A stretch of DNA of 6,626 nucleotides. Source: an uncultured Actinomycetes bacterium (lineage in GTDB: Bacteria; Actinomycetota; Actinomycetes; Mycobacteriales; Mycobacteriaceae). The position numbers and the translations under genes are program-made. The notes beneath the pieces are model-generated. The model was not told the origin of the DNA, did not search any database, and saw nothing but the letters and a program-made list of their open reading frames with translations. This document shows positions 1 to 5,972 of the stretch, in pieces (the stretch's first letter is position 1; each line of letters opens with the position of its first letter). Location: positions 1-6,626 of the forward strand of contig CAIWCQ010000117.1 in assembly GCA_903911165.1 (NCBI GenBank), read 5' to 3'.

Positions 1-1
1 C

Positions 2-574
2 GGCTCGCCGACCTGGGATCGTGTCGCGGTGGTCAAATATCCCACTCGGCAATCGTTTATCGACATGCAGTCCCGGCCGGATTTCCAACTGGCACATGAG
101 CACAAGGACGCCGGGATGGCGGAGACGATCGTGATGGGTTGCGTGCCGCTGCCCTACCCGACCGCACCGCGCGGCGTGGCGTTCCCGGATTGGGCCGACG
201 TCGAACATCCGCCGACCGCCGAGGACGGTCCCATCACGGTGGTGCACGTGATGCGATTCGCTGATGCCGCCGCGGCACTGAGCGTTCCCGACGAGATGGA
301 GGCTTATACGTCGGCCATCGCAGCCATCGCAGCGCGACAGGGCGCGCGGGTGGCGGGCTGGTTCGCCGTCGAGGGCACCATCATCGGCGACGGCCGAGCC
401 TGGCATCAGGTGCGGTTCAACCAGTTCCCGAGTAAGCGGGCGTTCCTGGCACTGGCCGCCGATCCGGAACGTCAGGTGGCGCAGGCCGAACACCGTGACG
501 CCGCGATCGCGGACACCTACACGGTTCTGGTGCGCCCGGCGATCGACGTCATCGCGGACTCGATCGGATCCTGA
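2..574 (+). CDS. Tandem DUF1330-like (dimeric alpha/beta barrel) protein, 5' end outside window
   Basis: The frame is open to the left edge of the window, so the true start probably lies upstream. The GTG at 29 falls inside a conserved-looking segment (WDRVAVVKYPTRQSF) and is unlikely to be the start. The visible 190 codons show an internal duplication. WDRVAVVKYPTRQSFIDM...HEHKDAGMAET near the N-terminus is echoed by WHQVRFNQFPSKRAFLAL...EHRDAAIADT near the C-terminus (W codons at 14 and 401). Each half resembles the end of a DUF1330/ABM-like ferredoxin-fold domain, a family of small dimeric alpha/beta barrels mostly of unknown function. I see no catalytic motif, signal peptide or membrane segment. 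The stop is 4 nt before the HIT gene, so the two are probably co-transcribed. The fold assignment is moderately sure; the function is unknown. Confidence 0.75.
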   Translation, partial: GSPTWDRVAVVKYPTRQSFIDMQSRPDFQLAHEHKDAGMAETIVMGCVPLPYPTAPRGVAFPDWADVEHPPTAEDGPITVVHVMRFADAAAALSVPDEMEAYTSAIAAIAARQGARVAGWFAVEGTIIGDGRAWHQVRFNQFPSKRAFLALAADPERQVAQAEHRDAAIADTYTVLVRPAIDVIADSIGS

Positions 575-578
575 CGCG

Positions 579-1001
579 ATGGCATGTGTGTTCTGTGAGA
601 TCGTCGCCGGGCGCGCCCCGGCGATACGGATTCATGAGGACGACGACTACCTGGCCATTCTCGACATCCGGCCGTTCACCCGAGGCCACACGCTGGTGAT
701 CCCCAAGCGCCACAGCGTCGACCTCACCGACACCCCGGCGGGTACCTTGACCGGGATGCTCGCCCTCGGCCAGCGCATCGCCCGGGCGACCCGCGTCTCA
801 GGCCTGGCCGCAACCGGCAATAACGTGGCCATCAACGACGGCAAGTCGGCGATGCAGTCGGTGTTCCACATTCACCTGCACGTGATCCCCCGCCGCGACG
901 GCGACAAGGTGTCCTTCGTCAAAGGGATGCTGCTGCGCCGCGATCCCGACCGGGAGACCACCGGCGCGATCCTGCGCGACGCCGTGGCCCGGCTGCCGTG
1001 A
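579..1001 (+). CDS. HIT-family nucleotide hydrolase/transferase (Rv1262c-like)
   Basis: A 140-residue protein, the usual length for a histidine-triad protein. The active-site triad HIHLH is at residues 97-101, followed by VIPRRDGD. Earlier family features are also present: FCEIVAGRAPA near the N-terminus, an LVIPKRH segment around residues 39-45, and NNVAINDG at 81-88. Cys3, Cys6, His45 and His97 could form the structural zinc site found in many bacterial HIT proteins; that is inference. The family acts in the cytoplasm on nucleotide phosphoramidates, adenylylated compounds or dinucleoside polyphosphates, and the true substrate here is unknown. The ATG at 579 gives the canonical N-terminus. 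The frame is open further upstream, but only through the preceding gene. There is no clear Shine-Dalgarno, so translation is probably coupled. Its TGA overlaps the GTG of the next gene by 4 nt. It looks orthologous to M. tuberculosis Rv1262c by order and length. Confidence 0.93.
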   Translation: MACVFCEIVAGRAPAIRIHEDDDYLAILDIRPFTRGHTLVIPKRHSVDLTDTPAGTLTGMLALGQRIARATRVSGLAATGNNVAINDGKSAMQSVFHIHLHVIPRRDGDKVSFVKGMLLRRDPDRETTGAILRDAVARLP

Positions 1002-1450
1002 GCGCCCAGCAGAGTTCGCCTCTGGGCGAGCAGGCTCTGCGACTCTTCGCGCGGGTCCACGACACGCTCTATCAGCGCACCGGGGGCCGTATCGGCCACC
1101 GGATACCGGGCGCCCCCAACAGCCTGCTGCTGCACACCGTCGGTGCCAAGACCGGTCTGCCGCGGACGAATTCGCTGTCCTACGCCCGCGACGGCGACAG
1201 CTACCTGGTGGTGGCCTCCAACGGCGGGGACCGGCGTTCCCCGGGCTGGTTGCACAATTTGAAGGCCAATCCCAGTGTCGAGATCAACGTCGGCCCGAGG
1301 CGATTCGCGGCGACCGCAGTCACGGTCGGAGCCGGTGACCCGGACTACGGGAGACTGTGGCGGATCGTCAACGCCAACAACGCCAACCGCTACGACGGCT
1401 ATCAGGCGAAAACCGGCCGGCCGATCCCGGTCATCCGGCTCACCCCCTGA
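998..1450 (+). CDS. Ddn-like F420 (deazaflavin)-dependent nitroreductase family protein (Rv1261c-like)
   Basis: A 150-residue protein of the mycobacterial Ddn/FDOR-B family, single-domain split beta-barrel proteins that bind coenzyme F420. The family pattern is clear: [11 protein letters not shown] (43-53) followed by R56, then [12 protein letters not shown] (66-77), PGWLHNL (82-88), NPSVEINVG, and the C-terminal [16 protein letters not shown]. The proline often seen after the R-T-x motif (R-x-x-P-L) is Ser59 here. Relatives reduce quinones or nitro compounds with F420H2 (Ddn activates pretomanid); the substrate of this paralogue is not known. It starts with a GTG overlapping the HIT stop (GTGA), which implies translational coupling. 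Its last 11 nt overlap the end of udgB on the other strand, leaving no room for a separate terminator. It matches remembered Rv1261c in length and position. Confidence 0.92.
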   Translation: MSAQQSSPLGEQALRLFARVHDTLYQRTGGRIGHRIPGAPNSLLLHTVGAKTGLPRTNSLSYARDGDSYLVVASNGGDRRSPGWLHNLKANPSVEINVGPRRFAATAVTVGAGDPDYGRLWRIVNANNANRYDGYQAKTGRPIPVIRLTP

Positions 1451-2258
1451 GACCAGCCCGCCGGGCGGCCGCGGCGAAGACGTCATCGAGCATCGCCGGT
1501 GTGAGGCGGTGCGTGAACATATTCTGCTGGCTCGGGTGGTAGCAACCCAGCAACACCACACCCGATGGAAACGCCACCACCGCGCCATGGCCGAATTTCG
1601 GTTTGGGCGTGAGCTTTTCGCCGATCAGTCGCAGCGCTGCCTGCCAGGCGAAGCCCCCCAGCGCGACGATCACCCGCACGTGCGGCGCGATAAGACGCCA
1701 TTCGGCGTCCAGCCACGGCTCACACGTCGACCGCTCGGCGGGAGTCGGGGCATTGCCGGGCGGGGCACACCGAACCGCCGCGGCGACTCGAATCCCGTTG
1801 GCCGCCAACCCGTCCGCGGCGTCGACGCTGTTCGGTGAGTTGACCAACCCGGCGCGATGTAGTGCGGCGAACAACTGATCACCGGAACGGTCACCGGTGA
1901 ACACCCGGCCGGTGCGGTTGGCGCCGTGGGCGGCCGGGGCCAAACCGAGCACCAGGATCCGGGGTTGCGGCGACCCCCACCCGGGCACCGGCCGACCCCA
2001 GTACGGCTGATCAGCGAAGGCTTTACGCTTGGCCACCGCGACATCCTCACGCCAGTCGACCAGCCGGGGGCAGGCCCGGCAGCGGCTGATTTCGGCGTCG
2101 AGTTCGCCCATCTCGCTGATCTCCGTGGCGCGGGCTGCCACCTGCGCGGCGTCGCCGGCGACCGGTGTGCGCACGGTGGCCGGGTCACCCGGCCAGCCGG
2201 ACCCGGGCGGAACCGGCGAGCAGAACACCGCCCCGGTGCGCGGATGCGGCAGGCTCAC
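1440..2258 (-). CDS. udgB: Uracil-DNA glycosylase, family 5 (UdgB)
   Basis: A 272-residue DNA-repair enzyme that removes uracil, and in this family often other deaminated bases, from DNA. The family 5 signature [19 protein letters not shown] lies at residues 105-123. The second catalytic motif, [13 protein letters not shown], lies at 241-253. Four cysteines, Cys60 and Cys63 (CRACPRLV), Cys164 (VRCAPPGN) and Cys179 (STCEPWL), are in the arrangement that binds a 4Fe-4S cluster in families 4 and 5. The GTG at 2258 fits because remembered UdgB proteins begin with a similar LPHPRTG segment, and because a -10 box sits exactly 6 nt upstream. It is the only minus-strand gene. It runs divergent from tap, with 23 nt between start codons, and convergent with the Ddn-like gene. 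It corresponds to M. tuberculosis Rv1259. I see no missing key motif. Confidence 0.95.
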   Translation of the reverse strand: MSLPHPRTGAVFCSPVPPGSGWPGDPATVRTPVAGDAAQVAARATEISEMGELDAEISRCRACPRLVDWREDVAVAKRKAFADQPYWGRPVPGWGSPQPRILVLGLAPAAHGANRTGRVFTGDRSGDQLFAALHRAGLVNSPNSVDAADGLAANGIRVAAAVRCAPPGNAPTPAERSTCEPWLDAEWRLIAPHVRVIVALGGFAWQAALRLIGEKLTPKPKFGHGAVVAFPSGVVLLGCYHPSQQNMFTHRLTPAMLDDVFAAAARRAGLRG

Positions 2259-2264
2259 GACGCG

Positions 2265-2270
2265 AATCTA
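2265..2270 (-). promoter_or_regulatory. Putative -10 box (TAGATT) of leaderless udgB promoter
   Basis: Read on the minus strand, TAGATT fits the mycobacterial TANNNT -10 consensus. It is followed by exactly 6 nt before the GTG start of udgB, so transcription would begin at or next to the start codon and the mRNA would be leaderless. I see no good -35 hexamer, which is common for such promoters. The box lies over the tap promoter and extends to 2270. Confidence 0.6.
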
Positions 2271-2274
2271 TGCT
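2269..2274 (+). promoter_or_regulatory. Putative -10 box (TATGCT) of leaderless tap promoter
   Basis: TATGCT fits TANNNT and lies 7 nt upstream of the GTG at 2282, the right distance for a leaderless transcript that begins at that codon. It shares two base pairs (2269-2270) with the oppositely oriented udgB -10 box. If used, it would exclude the ATG at 2270 from the message, because that ATG is part of the box. I see no convincing -35 hexamer and no AT-rich WhiB7-type element upstream. Confidence 0.5.
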
Positions 2275-2281
2275 GCGTGAA

Positions 2282-3529
2282 GTGAGGACGTCACGCGGGC
2301 CGGTGCTGCTGATCCTCGCTTCAGCATTCCTGGCCGCAGCGGGCAACGGTATCTCGCTGGTCGCCTTCCCGTGGCTGGTGCTGGAACGTACCGGCAGCGC
2401 GACCGAAGCGGCAGTGGTCGCCGGGGCGGGCACCCTGCCCCTGTTGTTCGCGACGTTGATCGCGGGCGTGGGCGTCGACTTCCTGGGCCGGCGCCGGGTC
2501 GCCATGCTGGCCGACGCGATGTCGGCATTGTCGGTGGCAGCCATCCCGGTGTTGGCACTGACCCTGGGTGTCGGGGTACTCAACACCGCGGTGCTGGCCG
2601 GCCTGGCCGCACTCGGTGCATTCTTCGACCCGGCCGGCATGACGGCGCGGTTGTCGATGCTGCCCGAGGCGGGGCGCCGGGCCGGGTGGACGCTGGATCA
2701 CACCAACAGCGTCTACGAGGCGACCTTCAATCTCGCCTACATCACCGGTCCGGGTATCGGCGGCCTGCTCATCGCCACCCTCGGCGGGATCAACACCATG
2801 TGGGTGACCGCCGGGGCGTTCGTGATGTCGATTGTGGCGATGGCGGCACTGCGGCTGTCCGGCGCAGACCGGCCCGAGCCCGCAGACCGGCCTGACGGCG
2901 TGGTCTCCGGCGTCATGGAAGGACTGCGCTTCGTCTGGGGCAACCGGGTGCTACGAACGCTGGGCCTGCTCGAACTCGCTGTCACCGGTCTGTACCTGCC
3001 GATGGAGAGCGTGCTGTTCCCCAAGTATTTCTCCGACCGCAATGAACCCGCTCACCTGGGCTGGGTATTGATGGCGCTGTCGATCGGCGGACTGGTCGGC
3101 GCACTGAGTTGGACGGTGCTGTCCCGGGTGGCACGCAGACGCACCACCGTGCTGACTGCGGTCGCCACCTTCGGGGCGGCGGCGACGGTGATCGCATTCC
3201 TGCCGCCGCTGCCGGTGATCCTGATCCTGTCGGTGGTCGTGGGCCTGATGTACGGGCCGATCGGCCCGATCACGAACTCGGTGATGCAGACCCGCACGCC
3301 CCCCCAGATGCGCGGCCGGGTGGTCGGGGTGATGACGTCGATGGCCTACGCGGCGGGTCCGGTCGGGTTCATGATCGCCGGACCCCTGGTGGACGCGTTC
3401 GGGCTCACGACGGCGTTCCTGGCCCTATCGCTGCCGGTGTTGGTGATCGCGATGGTGTGCCCGTGGGTCCCGGCACTTCGTGAATTGGATTCGCCCGCCC
3501 CGCCAGAGCCGACCGCTCCTAGGCTGTGA
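2282..3529 (+). CDS. tap: Tap-like multidrug efflux transporter (MFS, DHA3 type)
   Basis: A 12-helix major facilitator protein of 415 residues from the GTG at 2282, or 419 from the in-frame ATG at 2270. I prefer 2282. The resulting start, MRTSRGPVLLIL, resembles remembered Tap (Rv1258c), and a -10 box lies just upstream over the ATG. MFS motif A is in the TM2-TM3 loop (GVGVDFLGRRRVAM, about 62-75). Tap-like blocks include SMLPEAG, YLPMESVLFPKYF, LPPLPVI and RGRVVGVMTSMAYAAGP. Tap proteins are proton-coupled inner-membrane exporters of tetracycline, aminoglycosides and spectinomycin in mycobacteria. In M. tuberculosis tap belongs to the WhiB7 regulon, but no WhiB7 AT-rich motif is evident here. 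Its stop overlaps the start of the kinase gene by 4 nt, so the two are co-transcribed. Identification is strong; the drug range is inferred from the family. Confidence 0.92.
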   Translation: MRTSRGPVLLILASAFLAAAGNGISLVAFPWLVLERTGSATEAAVVAGAGTLPLLFATLIAGVGVDFLGRRRVAMLADAMSALSVAAIPVLALTLGVGVLNTAVLAGLAALGAFFDPAGMTARLSMLPEAGRRAGWTLDHTNSVYEATFNLAYITGPGIGGLLIATLGGINTMWVTAGAFVMSIVAMAALRLSGADRPEPADRPDGVVSGVMEGLRFVWGNRVLRTLGLLELAVTGLYLPMESVLFPKYFSDRNEPAHLGWVLMALSIGGLVGALSWTVLSRVARRRTTVLTAVATFGAAATVIAFLPPLPVILILSVVVGLMYGPIGPITNSVMQTRTPPQMRGRVVGVMTSMAYAAGPVGFMIAGPLVDAFGLTTAFLALSLPVLVIAMVCPWVPALRELDSPAPPEPTAPRL

Positions 3530-4284
3530 CAGTGCATCCCCGGTTTGGCGAACTCGTAGTCGACGGCGCTGCGCCGGAACCGGTCGCGATTCTGGTCAAC
3601 GGGCCGAGTTCGTCCGGAAAGTCGACCCTCTGTCGAGCGCTGCATGAACGTTTGATCGATATTGGTACTGACGACGCCACCTTTGCGAGCGTCGCATTCG
3701 ATGATGTCGTCCTGTTGATCTCGGACACGCTCTTCCCGATCAGTTTCGTGGCCCTCGCCGGTGGGGATACCACCCGCCTGGTGTCACGCGAACCGCATGA
3801 TGGCCGTGCCGCGTGGGAGTACGTCGACGAGTCCGCAACCGCCGGCGGTGGCGACAGACACCCCCGGGTGCGACTCGTCCTGCGCAACGACACCCGCCGG
3901 CTGCTCTCCGGGATTCACCGGGGTTGGGGTGAGCATCTGGCACTGGGCACAAATCTCATCATCGATCACTTTCTCCAGGACAGGGACTGGAGCGACGAGG
4001 CCCTTGACGTCATCGAGAAATCCGGCGCTCGCATCTTCTCGGTTGGGGTCTACTGCTCGGTGCAGGAACTCGAGCGTCGAGAAGCCTCAAGAGCAGACGG
4101 CGAACTCGAGGGCAGGCCACTCGGGCTGGCCCGCCGCAGCAACGAACTGTGCCACTCGCACGGCCTCGAGTACGACGTGACTGTGTGGACCGATCAGCAG
4201 ACCACCGAGGAGTCGGTTGATGCGATCGTCGCTGCGCTTTACTCTTTACAGAACGGCGCGCCACGCCCTAGGGGGAACTCATGA
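3526..4284 (+). CDS. Chloramphenicol phosphotransferase-like P-loop kinase
   Basis: A 252-residue P-loop kinase resembling the chloramphenicol 3-O-phosphotransferase (CPT) family. Walker A is GPSSSGKS at 26-33 (preceded by ILVN). AFDD (57-60) sits where CPT has its catalytic aspartate (FGVDS). LIIDHFLQD (144-152) matches the central strand and acidic residue. ERREASRADG...GLARR (183-204) and GLEYDVTVWTD (213-223) match the C-terminal CPT pattern RE-x-x-R-x-D...G-A and V-EYDVEVDT. It is longer than the classical enzyme of about 178 residues, with an N-terminal extension of about 15 residues and extra sequence around 75-115. The GTG start overlaps tap's stop (GTGA); a second in-frame GTG lies at 3532. 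The stop overlaps the oxidase ATG. Hand counting gives about 50% GC over 3641-3720 against about 75% in a nearby stretch of tap (3121-3180), which suggests acquisition. The substrate is unknown: it could be an antibiotic or a cell metabolite. Confidence 0.82.
   Translation: MTVHPRFGELVVDGAAPEPVAILVNGPSSSGKSTLCRALHERLIDIGTDDATFASVAFDDVVLLISDTLFPISFVALAGGDTTRLVSREPHDGRAAWEYVDESATAGGGDRHPRVRLVLRNDTRRLLSGIHRGWGEHLALGTNLIIDHFLQDRDWSDEALDVIEKSGARIFSVGVYCSVQELERREASRADGELEGRPLGLARRSNELCHSHGLEYDVTVWTDQQTTEESVDAIVAALYSLQNGAPRPRGNS
4270..4277 (+). promoter_or_regulatory. Shine-Dalgarno site of the FAD-linked oxidase gene
   Basis: AGGGGGAA lies just before the ATG at 4281 with 5 nt between the G-run and the start codon. 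It is the clearest ribosome-binding site in the window. It lies inside the last codons of the kinase gene and fixes the oxidase start at the ATGA overlap, rather than at a later codon. Confidence 0.65.
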
Positions 4285-5648
4285 CGACGAGCGCGTTATC
4301 AGCTCTGATCGACGAACTGGGCGCTGGCGTGGTCGTCACTGACCCGGAGATCCTGGCCTCCTATCGGCACGACTGGGCCAGGGACCCGGACGCCGGCATG
4401 CCGCTGGCGGTGGTTCGGCCAACCTCAACCGAGCAGGTTCAGACAGTGCTGCGCTGGGCCAGCGCTCACCTTGTCCCAGTGGTGCCCCGCGGAGCGGGCA
4501 CCGGACTCTCCGGTGGGGCGACGGCGGTCGACGGCGGGATCGTGCTCTCGACGGAGAAGATGCGCGAGATCACCGTCGACCCAGTCACCCGGACTGCTGT
4601 CGCGCAGCCTGGACTGCTCAATGTCGAAGTGAAGAAAGCCGTTGCGGCCCAGGGACTCTGGTATCCGCCGGATCCGTCGTCGTACGAGATCTGCTCCATC
4701 GGCGGCAATATCGCCACCAACGCCGGCGGACTGTGCTGCGTCAAGTACGGCGTCACGACCGACTACGTGCTGGGAATGCAGGTGGTACTGGCCGATGGCA
4801 CCGCCGTGCGACTCGGTGGTCCGCGCCTCAAAGATGTGGCCGGGTTGAGTTTGACAAAACTGTTCGTCGGCAGCGAGGGCACCCTGGGGGTGGTCACCGA
4901 GGTGACATTGCGATTGCTGCCGCCACAGCCGACCACGGCCACAGTGGTCGCCACTTTCGACTCGGTGGAAGCCGCAACAAGTTCGGTAGTCGCCATCACC
5001 GGCAAGATCCGGCCCTCGATGCTGGAGTTCATGGACGCGGTCGCGATCAACGCCGTCGAGGACAAGCTGCGGATGGGCCTGGACCGCAATGCCGCAGCCA
5101 TGATGGTCGCCGCCTCCGACGACCGCGGCCCCACTGGAGCCCAGGATGCCGAGTTCATGGCACAGGTGTTCACCGACGCCGGCGCCACCGAATGCTTTTC
5201 GACGGATGATCCGGTGGAGGGCGAGGCCTTCGTCGCAGCCCGCCGGCTCGCCATTCCAGCGGTCGAAGCCAAGGGCTCACTGCTACTCGAAGATGTGGGC
5301 GTACCAGTGCCCAAACTGGCCGACCTGGTGGGCGGGGTGGCGAAGATCGCCGCCGACGCCGGGCTGATGATCTCGGTGATCGCACACGCCGGGGACGGCA
5401 ACACCCACCCGCTGATCGTGTACGACGCTAGCGACGCCGCGATGACGGCGCGGGCTCACAAGGCCTTCGGCGACATCATGGATCTTGCGATCAGCCTCGG
5501 CGGCACCATCACCGGCGAGCACGGCGTGGGCCGACTGAAGAAGCCGTGGCTGGCCGGCCAACTGGGACCCGAGGCGATGGCACTCAACCGGCGCATCAAA
5601 GACGCGCTGGATCCCGACGGCATCCTCAACCCGGGTGCGCTGATCTAA
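4281..5648 (+). CDS. FAD-linked oxidase, GlcD / D-2-hydroxyacid dehydrogenase type (Rv1257c-like)
   Basis: A 455-residue flavoprotein of the VAO/PCMH fold that probably oxidises a D-2-hydroxyacid such as glycolate or D-lactate. The N-terminal FAD-binding_4 domain covers about residues 40-180: VVRPTSTEQVQTVLRWA, the FAD pyrophosphate loop PRGAGTGLSGGA (69-80), then WYPPDPSS, IGGNIATNAGG and VGSEGTLGVVTEVTLRL. The C-terminal FAD-oxidase_C domain has the family's conserved histidine motifs HAGDGN (369-374) and GEHGVGRLK (His414), and ends DALDPDGILNPGALI. There is no signal peptide or membrane helix, so it is cytoplasmic or peripheral. No glcE or Fe-S partner gene is next to it. The ATG overlaps the kinase stop by 4 nt and has a good Shine-Dalgarno, so it is translated from the tap-kinase operon. 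It equals Rv1257c in remembered length. The exact substrate cannot be read from sequence. Confidence 0.93.
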   Translation: MTTSALSALIDELGAGVVVTDPEILASYRHDWARDPDAGMPLAVVRPTSTEQVQTVLRWASAHLVPVVPRGAGTGLSGGATAVDGGIVLSTEKMREITVDPVTRTAVAQPGLLNVEVKKAVAAQGLWYPPDPSSYEICSIGGNIATNAGGLCCVKYGVTTDYVLGMQVVLADGTAVRLGGPRLKDVAGLSLTKLFVGSEGTLGVVTEVTLRLLPPQPTTATVVATFDSVEAATSSVVAITGKIRPSMLEFMDAVAINAVEDKLRMGLDRNAAAMMVAASDDRGPTGAQDAEFMAQVFTDAGATECFSTDDPVEGEAFVAARRLAIPAVEAKGSLLLEDVGVPVPKLADLVGGVAKIAADAGLMISVIAHAGDGNTHPLIVYDASDAAMTARAHKAFGDIMDLAISLGGTITGEHGVGRLKKPWLAGQLGPEAMALNRRIKDALDPDGILNPGALI

Positions 5649-5668
5649 GGCTCACCGTTTGCCCTACC

Positions 5669-5683
5669 CGGCCAGCGTGGCCG
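5669..5683 (+). terminator. Possible hairpin terminator after the tap operon
   Basis: A perfect 6-bp GC-rich inverted repeat (CGGCCA, GCG loop, TGGCCG) starts 20 nt after the oxidase stop, in the 93-nt gap before mazE. No T-run follows, so it would be a non-canonical terminator of the kind often proposed for mycobacteria, or only a chance hairpin. Confidence 0.3.
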
Positions 5684-5718
5684 ATCAACGCCGTCGGATC
5701 ATTGCCTCACCACCTGGT

Positions 5719-5734
5719 TACTACCAGGGTAGTA
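5719..5734. promoter_or_regulatory. Palindromic operator of the mazEF operon
   Basis: TACTACC and GGTAGTA form a perfect 7-bp inverted repeat with a 2-nt centre (AG). The right arm lies over the -10 box of the toxin-antitoxin promoter, the usual place for an autoregulatory operator. The ribbon-helix-helix antitoxin encoded immediately downstream is the obvious candidate to bind it. The repeat is seen directly; the binding is inferred. Confidence 0.65.
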
Positions 5735-5735
5735 T
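5730..5735 (+). promoter_or_regulatory. Putative -10 box (TAGTAT) of leaderless mazE promoter
   Basis: TAGTAT fits TANNNT and is followed by 6 nt (CGGGGT) before the ATG at 5742, so the transcript would begin at the start codon. The G-run is too close to the ATG to act as a normal Shine-Dalgarno site, which supports the leaderless reading. The box lies within the palindrome's right arm plus one base, so a bound repressor would block polymerase. Confidence 0.6.
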
Positions 5736-5741
5736 CGGGGT

Positions 5742-5972
5742 ATGAAGTTGAGCGTGAGCCTGTCTGAAGACGACGTCAGCGTCCTCGACGCGTACGTGCA
5801 GACCGCAGGGTTGCCCTCCCGATCCGCCGCAGTCCAACGCGCCATTCGCATGCTGCGTTATCCCACCCTCGAGCAGGACTACCGCGACGCCTGGACCAAA
5901 TGGTCGGAATCTGAGGACGAACCAGCCTGGGACGGGGCGTGCGGTGACGGACTGACCCATGCTGCGAGGTGA
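5742..5972 (+). CDS. mazE: MazE-type ribbon-helix-helix antitoxin
   Basis: A 76-residue protein with a ribbon-helix-helix DNA-binding domain at the N-terminus: beta strand KLSVSLS (2-8), helix [14 protein letters not shown] (about 10-23), turn LPSRSAA, helix [10 protein letters not shown] (31-40). The acidic, tryptophan-rich tail (about 42-76; W51, W54, W63) is where such antitoxins wrap around and neutralise MazF. It closely resembles remembered mycobacterial MazE antitoxins, with MazE9 (Rv2801A) the nearest I can recall. The ATG at 5742 fits the RHH start and the -10 box 6 nt upstream. Its last 14 nt overlap the toxin gene, so the pair is coupled. It probably represses its own promoter through the palindrome at 5719-5734. 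Confidence 0.9.
   Translation: MKLSVSLSEDDVSVLDAYVQTAGLPSRSAAVQRAIRMLRYPTLEQDYRDAWTKWSESEDEPAWDGACGDGLTHAAR

Noticed and set aside
872..1588. Long minus-strand frame of 238 codons opposite the HIT and Ddn-like genes
   Set aside because: Low-complexity R/S/V-rich translation without a recognisable domain, antisense to two clear families; typical shadow frame in high-GC DNA.
2165..2269. N-terminal extension of tap up to a GTG at 2165
   Set aside because: It would overlap most of the udgB 5' coding region, adds an Arg/Pro/Ala-rich segment unlike any MFS N-terminus, and is absent from remembered Tap proteins.
2200..2270. WhiB7-type AT-rich element upstream of tap
   Set aside because: tap is in the WhiB7 regulon of M. 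tuberculosis, but the expected position upstream of a -35 for the 2269-2274 box is GC-rich here and shows no AT cluster.
4850..4860. TTGACA inside the FAD-linked oxidase gene as an internal promoter
   Set aside because: No TANNNT box at suitable spacing and no gene start downstream; it encodes ordinary conserved protein sequence.
4763..5404. Minus-strand frame of 213 codons opposite the oxidase gene
   Set aside because: Its Ser/Ala/Thr-rich translation has no domain and mirrors the codon bias of the oxidase gene.
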